Shown: positions 1 through 9,209 of the stretch, one piece after another | Layout: every line of letters begins with the position of its first letter | Numbering within the stretch: the first letter of the stretch is position 1 | Assembly (NCBI GenBank): GCA_019648995.1 | Contig: BLXT01007673.1 | Location: 1,633,973-1,655,236 of the forward strand | Source of the DNA: Plakobranchus ocellatus | Taxonomy: Eukaryota; Mollusca; Gastropoda; Plakobranchidae | Direction of reading: 5' to 3' | DNA: 21,264 nt | Position numbers and translations under genes: made by a program | Notes under the pieces: model-generated | Database searches by the model: none | Seen by the model: only the letters and a program-made list of their open reading frames with translations | What the model was told of the DNA's origin: nothing

Positions 1-38
<38 letters not shown>
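1..38. repeat. (GA)19 microsatellite
   Basis: Uninterrupted GA dinucleotides from the first base of the window to 38. This is the head of repeat copy 1. Confidence 0.97.
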
Positions 39-40
<2 letters not shown>

Positions 41-554
41 CAGAAAAGGCTACTCAGCTTAACTCCGTATCTCTAAGGCTAGATCAGATCTAGATCTTAA
101 CGTATCAAGAACTCTAAATCTAATTTCTAGATCTGAATACTAGAGTGACTCTGCACTTGTCTAGAAATGTATTTGAGTATGAACTTAACAGGTTTTTGTT
201 TGTTTGAAGTTATTGAAAAACATTGCGCGAGAGGCCTTCAGCCAGTATTTTCATCGCATTCTAAGAGTTGATTGTATGAAGTTACTGTATCAATGGTTTT
301 AACCCAATGTAACATAAATTTTGATCTATGCGCAAACAAAGTTGAAATTATAGACCATACAGATAATTTTCCTTTTTTTTTTTTGGTTTTTTTTTTCTAT
401 GCATGCTGGTCTTGATCAAGCAGTAATTATATCATTATCAAAGCATTTCATTTATGCATGTGTATGTATCCATCGCGAACTTAAAACACAATTTTACTTT
501 TTAAAACTTTTTACTTTTTTTTTCGTAAATGAAGACGATTCAAGATACGAATTT

Positions 555-588
555 AAAAAAAAAGGAGGGGGTGGGGGAAGGGGGAGGG

Positions 589-638
<50 letters not shown>
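555..638 (+). repeat. Purine tract: A-run, G-quadruplex motif, then (AG)n
   Basis: A run of As (555-563) leads into four G-runs, G5-T-G5-AA-G5-A-G4 at 567-589, then (AG)n from 594 to 638. Only a single T at 572 and one at 593 break an otherwise all-purine strand of more than 80 bases. The G-runs match the canonical intramolecular quadruplex pattern with loops of 1, 2 and 1 bases. The (GA)n part could form triplex DNA. It lies in the spacer between the two copies of the flanking repeat. Confidence 0.9.
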
Positions 639-640
<2 letters not shown>

Positions 641-1126
641 CAGAAATAGCTACTTAGCTAAACTCCGTATCTCTAAGGCTAGATTTGATCTAGATCTTCG
701 CGTATCAAAAACTCTAGGTCTAATTTCTAGATCAAAACCTGAATGCTAGAGTGACTCTGCACTGGTCTAAACATGTATTTGAGTATGAACTGAACAGGTT
801 TTTGTTTGTTTGTTTATTTGAAGTTATTGAAAAACACTGCTCCAGGAGCCTTCAGCCAGTATTTCCATCGCAATCTAAGAGTTGATTGTATGAAGCTACT
901 GTATCAATGGTTTTGACCCAATGTTAAATATGTTTTGATCTATGCGCAAATAAAGTTGAAATTATAGACCATACAGATAATTTTACTTTTTTTTGTTGTT
1001 TTTTTTTTTTTATTTTTTTAATGCATGCTGGTCTTGATCAAGTAGTAATTATATCAAAGCATTTCATTTATCCACGTGTATGTATCTATCGCAAACTTAA
1101 CACACATTTTTACTTTTTAAAACTTT

Positions 1127-4100
1127 ATGTGCGCCATTGAGTGGATCACATGGTTCTGCTTTGTTAGTATATTTCAAATTGTCTTAAAAAAACAAAACAA
1201 ACCAGGGCATTGCATAAACTTTGCAGTCCTTATATTGGGTTATGTCCTCGTCATTTCGCCGTGCCGTAGCTAAGGAAAGTGTTGCACGCATACGGAGTGT
1301 CATGCGACCTAAACAATCGGTTGCCTCTGTGAATTTATACCATTGAAATGTCGTGGGAAGAGCCGCTGGAGCACAATTTCCACAAAGGACTTCACAAGAT
1401 GATAGTGACAGACAAAATTAACACACTATTTCCTGTAGAAGCCTATCAGTATTATAATTTATATCAGCTTGCAGCCATCTCAATAGAACAATGCTAGGCC
1501 TAAGCGAGCTTCTTAACAACAAACGGGGCTACCGGCTACACCTAGCTAGCCATGGAGAGCCCCGATCCTAAGAAATTATTATTCATCTCAATTGCTAAGA
1601 GAATGCTTTTCGTAACATAGCATTTTTGTTTTGTTTTGTTTTTTGTTTTGAATTTTCATGCCAAACACCCTATCCTAGGTCTTGACCACATTTTTGCTCG
1701 AAAGTTGCGCAAAAGTTGCTTTTTACGTGAATTCGTACAAAAGTTGCGCGCGCAACAAACCGCCATGATAGAAGAATGCAACCCCCCAACCCTATATTAT
1801 TTTGGTGGAAAGCTATACAGTGTGAATAATGGAGGTAGATAAAAACCTTCCACCTATGAAAGAACATCTTGTATTATTTATATGGATTCAACCTCAATAG
1901 TTACTTCCTAATAATAATTCTGGCCGCATATTACGGTTTTGAAAAGCTCCAGAGGAACAAACATTAATGGTATTTTTAATCTCTCAAGAAAAAGAAACCC
2001 AGACAACAAATTTGAAGAAGTCAGTTAAAAGATTAGTCTATCTTTGCATAAGTTTTTTACCTTCTAAATTTGGTAAACAGGAAGTAAATCGAGACACGGA
2101 CATTGACGAACAAAAGGGAATATAATTCGAATGCAATTTATAGTGCGGGCAGTTCTTCATAAATTCTTTAATCTTTATTCTTTACAAATTTTAGAGACCC
2201 CTAAGGCCTATTTAATTAAAGACTATAGTAATTAGGATTAGGATATGCATATATATAAAAAAAATCATTCATGTAATAGATACCTCTAGTTAGACTAGAC
2301 GCCAAGTCAAGCTCTGTAAAACTAAAAGAGTAAAAATGTTACAAGTATAGGGTCTTAATTTTGAGTAACAATATAAATTACCGAATAAATGAGTTAAGAA
2401 ATCTTGGCCAGTTCCGGATGGATGTACTTCTGATACTGAGGCAGAATGCAAATGTATCTCAATCTTTACAATGATTTTTGAAAGGAAAACTCTCTTTCGA
2501 TTTACGTCTGTTAAAAGGCTAGAAGGGTTTCATTCGAACAGTTTCAAACTTTCTTAATATGAAACAAATTAAGTAAGAGTTTTCTTGAGTATGAACCTCC
2601 ACACCTTATTTTCATTTCTCCCAACTTTCGCGCCACTATTCACTGCTCTTTTCCGTTTTAAATGTTTCCTATTCATTTATCTTCTCTTTCTACAAGTTTT
2701 TGTTCGGACAGGAGCTTTACCCAAATTCCCAGTCTCGCCACAAACTTTGTGACAAAGCAAAGCTATTGTCTCATGCACCCGTACCAATGAATCTTCTGAT
2801 TCTGCTTTATCGACTATGTTCTATCTACTCTATTGATGTCCTAATCTTTTGCATTACTCTCTGTGACCTATCGTCGATAAAAATCGTTTGGAACATCTTA
2901 TGCTTCTATCAGTCCAAGATATCTTCCATTTCTCAGTATAGCTGTTCTCTATTATGTTTTTAAAATGAGTTATACCCATCCAGTTTCACTCTTCGCACCA
3001 CGTACATTCTCATGCTTATTCAAATCGTTGCATCGTATTTTTACCCCTGCCATATGTCCATTTGTATCAGTATATAAACATCTTTCAAGCTAGCCAGACA
3101 TATCTCTGCGAATGTTTTGTCATCATCATTACTCTCTTCACCAATAGACTAGCTTCTGTTTCTTGGATCAGTTGGCTTTAAACTTTCTCTTAGTCTTAGT
3201 CTTAGACACTGCAAGAATGGATTGAGGGGATTTCGCATATTTTGTTGATATTTCTTTTTTTTTTGTGAGTGGTAAGATTTCTTAAATACAGTATGGATTC
3301 CAATATTATTAGTGATGCCACGTTAGGGCTACCAGTAGCATATATACATGTATAATGCTATGTGCCACGCAGTTTCGAAATGTTTGTCGACCGAAGCTCA
3401 AAACAATAAAGATAACTTGCATCTTGTGGTTTGCAGAGGTTTGTCACAATATTTCCATAGAATTTATATCACTTAAATCGTCATTAGCCTAAGGAAAATA
3501 TCCATCTTCATAAATGTATTTATTTGATATCGTCTGACTTAAGAAAACACAAAATAAATCGCAAGAGCCTTTGCACAGCATTCAAAGTACCGTATTGGCT
3601 CGGCGGAAAGCAACAACGGAAGTGGGCATTCGTTGCGATGTAATATTGAAATATTTTGGTTTTTCATGGAATTCGGAGGCCTACTAATCTTTAGTTTGCG
3701 TTTCGTTGTGAGAGACAATAAAATTCGTATCTTTGAAAATTTCAATGTTAAAAGTTAATTAGGTATAATGATTTTGAAAAGCAAAGGGGCGTATGGAGAC
3801 TTAGGCCAAGTAAATTGATGAGGCGGTGAAACGGAATAGTCGTTTGGCGAAGATACGACCTGTTTGGATAACAATTAAGTAACCAACAAATGTACATGGG
3901 TTACGACTTTCTGGGTTCTAAAAAAGCATGGGCTTGTAAATACATGTACGGCAAATCTTATTTTGATCACAACTCCCGACAGCGTTGACGCCGATTTAAG
4001 CTGAATGTTCTACAACATACGTATTCTCCAAATTCAAAAGTCGTAGGCATTTCCAAAGTTCGTCCATTACATCCTATGATCTTTCCAACACAAAAAACAA

Positions 4101-6180
4101 GTTTACAGTTCTTGATTTTGTTTAGCAATTAAAATCTATCCATGTCGAAATTGGTGTAAGAAATAGTCTAGATAATATAATTAATCGTTTGAGCTGTGTA
4201 CACTTGACAGTTGTTTTTTGGTTTTTTTTTTCAAGCAATTATTTGTGTGAAAAAATCGTCTTTTCTCAATTAAACTAAATGGAAACTTTTAGGGAGCCTT
4301 TTTCCTTTTATGAATTAATCCTATTTCAACTTAAATTCACCGATGCTGTTCGATATGGTAAGATCATGGCGTCATGATCAACCCGTGTATAAAAAAAGGG
4401 ATTAATTCTTCGTTTATAAAGAAATATCAGTTCATTAACTGTAGATCCATTGAGCATAACTCTTGATGTGAAAATGTTAGATCTTTAACCACAGATGACA
4501 TCATGAGTTCTCATTATTTAACATGAAAGGCGTTTTGTCAAAAAGACATTTTAAAGGTTACGCAGATAAGGGCCCTTTGTTTTGTCAGACATCGCTAGCA
4601 CTGTAGCAGTAAGCACAGGGAATTTCTTGAGTGCCGTGTGCAAATCGACTTGCGTTGTTTACATTCCGTTATCTCTGACAGAGTGACAGTAAAATCAAAA
4701 TCAAAGCATTTTCTAAGATCCAGCCCCATGTGAATAGATATATTGATGTACGTCTGAAATCAATAATTTCTACCTCGTTTTTTACAGTGCTGTTATTTCT
4801 TCAATTTTGAAAAATATCAATGACATTGAGAACCTCTTGAAAATGTTTCTAAACGTGTCAGATTACAACATGTTGCATAAATAAAAGCTACTTGTAAATT
4901 ATATGTCACGTATTTCTCAATTAGTCGTGCGCTTATGTAGCTCTCTAATTTTTGTTCTGAATATTATGTCTGGGCACTGATATTTTTTCCCATTTTTCTG
5001 GAAAGAGCGAGTCAAAACTCTTTATATTATTGTATATGATACATTTATCCAAAGACAAGATGAGATTTAAGGTTGGCCTACAATCCTACATGAATTTAAT
5101 TTATCCCTATAGTCACTACAATGTATTAAGTTTAATTTTTATGTTTGCCGTAAAGCAGTATAAAATTATCCATTTCTAGATAGATGTAAAAAAAATCCAA
5201 TGATGTGAGTATTTGCTCCTGTTCTTTAGTGATGCATACACGACAGGGAAAAACAAGTTTATAATTCGATGATACTTCATTACTTTGTAATGACATATCG
5301 AGTGTTCAACCATTAGTTACACCCTAAAAAGAATGGGGATGGGAAAATGCAACGGAGTTGACTCTACTAGTACTACTCCATTGTACTTTGCAAGCAGTTT
5401 CTTTCAGTGCAGAATTTCATTCTTATTACAACTCATCTTGAACTCTTATGTCTTAATGAGTGAGAAAGTCCATTTTCCAAATTTTGTAAAAGAGACTCCT
5501 AATTTTAATATGTACAAAACACTGCAGCGCTTATAAATTTCCTCTTTGTGTTAATGAAAAAAGGTCAAGTGCAAGCCCTAGATAATTGTTGTATTAGGTG
5601 GTAGACTTAAGCATAAAAATTAGACTCAACTCAAACTTTATCTGCCAAAATAGATGCTCCTTGGGAGAGCTGCAAAAAGTTCTAAACCAGCATATGTATG
5701 TGTGAAATGGTTTACCAATTACAAAAAAAAGGGTTTAGGTAGATAATAACTGATGTGTAACTGTAATGTATTTATTTACATGCGATATTTTATATAAAGA
5801 CCTGGTGCGATACACTGTAAAAGTGAATTAAACAAAGATTCTTTTTAGTTTATGAAACAATCTATACCTCTACCACCTTTGAACTGATATGTTTATAATT
5901 GCAAAAAAGAACAATTGATTCTCTTCTATTTCAGTGTGTGTTCCACTGTATGAGCAAATTGATGAGCCTGTGCAAGAAATAAATATCTTTTTTTCCTCCT
6001 TTAAAAATTTCTTAGTCCTATCTTCCTTCATAAGTAAAGTATTGCTTCTGATCTGATGCAATGGTTATCTCCAGTCTTTTACGACTTGTTCAAAGGTTGT
6101 TCTTCTATTCTCTAAAAAATACGAAAAGTGATAAACTTCTTACACAAAGCCGAAATATTCATTGACAGTCTTTTCAGCAT
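1127..6180. other. About 5 kb with no supportable gene
   Basis: Open frames here are short, overlap on both strands, often lack ATG starts and show no recognisable motif. I found no convincing exon with matching splice sites and no intact transposon. Small structures seen: a hairpin-prone stretch near 1526-1564 (GGGGCT ... AGCCCC), three AAAGTTGC words within 1699-1750, a pyrimidine-rich stretch at about 2600-3200, and a perfect palindrome at 4362-4379. It is best treated as intergenic or decayed repeat sequence. Confidence 0.6.
4362..4379. repeat. Short perfect inverted repeat
   Basis: GATCATG at 4362-4368 is followed by GCGT and then CATGATC at 4373-4379, giving perfect 7-bp arms around a 4-base loop. 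No neighbouring gene explains it, and it may be chance. Confidence 0.7.
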
Positions 6181-9100
6181 TTTGAGTAAAATGAAACGTA
6201 AAACCAAAAGAACAGTATACATGCAGAAAAGAAGAAAACATTTATTTTTCAAAAATAAGTTTTTATTAAACACAATTATTCAAATATATATACAATGTAT
6301 GTAAGGCCTATATCATTCAAAAACATTTTATTCTTAGTTTCATCATACTTCGAATACTATCATTCAAATCAAGATCACAATCATTTCAATTCAACATTGC
6401 AAAATTATAGTGTTCTCAATATATCCTCAGCTCATGAACTTGAAACAGTTGGATGTGTTGTTCAATAAGCTTTTGTGTATGGGTGAAGATCTAATTCTGT
6501 TTCATACGACCACACAAAAGATATTAACACGTTCCCGAGTTTGAATAACTTTTAAAAGATCACCAACAATAATAATAGAGTGAAAAAAGAAAGGAAGGAA
6601 ATAATCATATTGGTCAAACATGGGTCTTAATTTATTTAGATTAGAACGTATCTCTAGTTTAAGACTGTGAAGAGTAAAAAGTAAAATGTTGACTTCCTCA
6701 ATAGGAGGACTTAAACCAGCAAAATTTAGGTGTAAAGTGGACCTAGGACTAAATAGATTATAATCATCTGCAGGCACAAATGATTAATCATGTTTCTTAA
6801 GACAAAAGAATTTTAAATGCCTACAAATGTTCACAACAAAATCATCCTTGTTATAGACATGAACAGAAATGGAAGAGAAATAGGTTTTCAAAAAAGAATT
6901 AAAAAGAGATGAAATGAATAGAATAATGACATTTGCAGTGTTCATTCATCATAGATGGTCATTATCAAGGGCCAAACAATCTTACGTTAGAGTTGTTATA
7001 TTTGAAACAGCAAATTTTCAACATTTTGACAGCATCAGTAACATAAGAACATAGAGAGTTATCCTGATATCTGAAACATGTGTCCTGATGTAAAAAAAAA
7101 AAATTATGTGAGAGTAAAAACAATCCACTTGCAAAAAGCATTGTTTTTTTTTTATCAATCTTTGGAAAACTCGCCAAAACTTAACGTCATCGAGTCTAAA
7201 AGAAAGCATGGAACTCTTGACTACAAGTAATTATCTACAGTCATGCATCAAATAAAAGTTAAAAAAGAAAAGGATTTGATGGGTAAAAATGAAAGAGGAA
7301 CAGTCACTAAAGAAAAGTGAAATTTTACAGCTGCACAATTTACAGTAGATGAGGGTGGAGTCTGGAGTGAAGCAAAGAGGTTTTTGCTATTTACATACAT
7401 ACTACTGACCACCAAAAGAGGTATCACATCTCACGATTCATTCCTTTGCACTCATGCACAAATCAACAGATAGAAACATGGAATTTTTGTTTGTAGTGAG
7501 TACACTCACATACAACAAAAGGAGAAGAAAAAGAGAATTACTTTAAAAACATGTTCAGTTCACCAAGCAGCTCTTTCAGCAACCAAGACCAGGTACTTTA
7601 ACAGCAAAAAAAAGAAAACAGAAGCTCACCTTTGCAAGACATTCTAATCAAGAACAAGAGAAGCCACTTAAGGAAAGAGAAGGTCTTGTTAGGCCACTCA
7701 TACCAAGAGTCCTCATTAAGTAGGTACCACAAGCGAAAATTTCAAATGAATTTTACACCTCTAAAAATGGCTTAAATGAACAGATCTCTGGAAAACATGA
7801 ACACCACAAAAAAAATTATTGAAATCGGACAATAAATAAAAAAGTTACGTAATTTTAAAGTTTATTGGGACTTAGAAAATTTACGCATGGTCAACATTTA
7901 GCATTATGTAACACTTTTCAATCTTAAAAAATAAGTTTTTTTTCCAGATAAAGCATAAAAATTTATATGTTTAAATAACCATGTTTACTGACAACCAACT
8001 CAAAGAGTTAAATGTGTTTATCTTTGAAAAGAAATGTACAAGGTGACAGTCAAAATGGCACAAAAATGCAAAAGACCACATAAATTACCATTTAAATTAG
8101 TTAAAAGTGCATGAAATCCCAACTTTAACACCTCATTAGAGACACGATAATTGAGCTAAGGCTATAAAAATGCTTAATTGTTTTTAACTTTATATATATA
8201 TTAAGCCCAATTTTTTTTAGCTTGCAAAACATTTGAGAAGCATAAAAAATGTGGGTCCCAACATGGAGTTCCGTCAAAATTTACCGCTTGGAAAAAAAAC
8301 GCGTAAGGATTATCTGATTCGTTAGTTTTTTACCCTTAAAATGCAAAGTATGAAAGGTAGGATAATGAAATTTTCACAGTTTATGTTTTTGAGGATGCTG
8401 AATCCAAATCTGCCATTAGATTGTTCCTAAAAGCATTTCAAGATATACAAAATGAGACTGTGGCTTAATACTATGACGATTTTATTGATCATAATTTCAC
8501 ATAAACCAACATTTCATATGTATAAACGTTGAAGTCAGATCAAAGAAGCTCTAGCAAAAGAGGCATTTAGAATACATACATGTAAACACATAACTTAAGA
8601 AAAAAGTATGTTCTCAGTCACGGTAATCAAATCTCAAACAGAAATTGGTTTCACATAACATTATTTACCCTGCATTTACATATATTTCAACTTTGCGTTC
8701 CTCATGATAAAAAGCAAAGTATTTCAGCTGAGTTAGTGAAGCTTTCACAGCTGATTCCTCTTGGATACTGAATTCAAGATTATCACCAGTGTGTTGTTAA
8801 AGATGCTTTGTTACAGTTAAACCAAGAAACTACCAATTTAATTTTGGTGAAATCAAAACCATGCAAACATTTACACAAGTCAAAATTGAGTCATATGTGT
8901 GCCATTTCAGAAAAAAAGCTTTTTTTTTTTTCAATGCATTTGTGCATTGGTGGTAATATAAAACATTTACGTATACAAGTTATAAGTAAGTGATACTTAT
9001 ATAAATCACAAAAGATATTATATGTTCCCCCACAGGTGATATTTGAAAAAGATGCCAATAATTATTTAGACTTTGAGAAAACTGTATCATATATTTTATA

Positions 9101-9209
9101 CATTATAAATTAAAAAGCCTGTATTTAAAGAATAGGCCTGAATGGGCCTACTGTACGATGCTAGAGTAGTACCACTAGATAGACTTAAGTGATAAAGAAA
9201 GAAACCTAT
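6180..9209 (-). other. A-rich (+) region, probable 3' UTR/downstream part of the 1071-residue gene
   Basis: No coding segment is supported here. The + strand is visibly richer in A than T across much of the stretch, so the - strand is T-rich, as expected of a 3' UTR transcribed leftward from the stop codon at 9210. Minus-strand polyadenylation-signal candidates are ATTAAA at 8837-8842, AATAAA at 8481-8486, and two AATAAA words at 6262-6267 and 6241-6246. The UTR could therefore be about 0.4, 0.7 or 3 kb long. Which is used cannot be told from sequence. Confidence 0.4.
8481..8486 (-). terminator. Candidate polyadenylation signal AATAAA
   Basis: TTTATT on the + strand reads AATAAA on the minus strand, about 720 bases beyond the stop codon at 9210. 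It is the nearest canonical signal I found. A weaker ATTAAA variant lies closer, at 8837-8842. In AT-rich DNA this hexamer is common, so support is weak. Confidence 0.3.

Larger units (their letters stand above)
1..1126. repeat. Two tandem copies of a diverged ~0.5-kb unit, 600-bp period
   Basis: Copy 1 runs from 1 to about 510 and copy 2 from about 594 to 1126. Each opens with a (GA)n tract (1-38 and 594-638) followed by the same landmarks: 'gattcagaaa' at 37 and 637, 'aactccgtatctctaaggct' at 61 and 661, 'gagtgactctgcact', 'tttgagtatgaac', a GTTT run, 'ccttcagccagtatt', 'gcatgctggtcttgatcaag' and 'actttttaaaact'. By eye the first 150 bases differ at roughly one position in ten, plus a 6-base indel, so the duplication is not very recent. 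Homology stops near 1126. The window opens inside the GA tract, so an array may continue to the left. No coding capacity is conserved between the copies. Confidence 0.9.

Noticed and set aside
399..749. 116-codon + frame with an Arg-Glu repeat
   Set aside because: It reads through the (GA)n tract and the G-rich spacer, and the corresponding frame is not conserved in the other repeat copy.
2700..2963. 87-codon + frame
   Set aside because: It starts at TTG, sits in a pyrimidine-rich tract and shows no motif or splice site.
5333..6061. Short frames on both strands (67 and 63 codons)
   Set aside because: Their composition follows AT-rich sequence, with no domain, no splice context and no conserved start.
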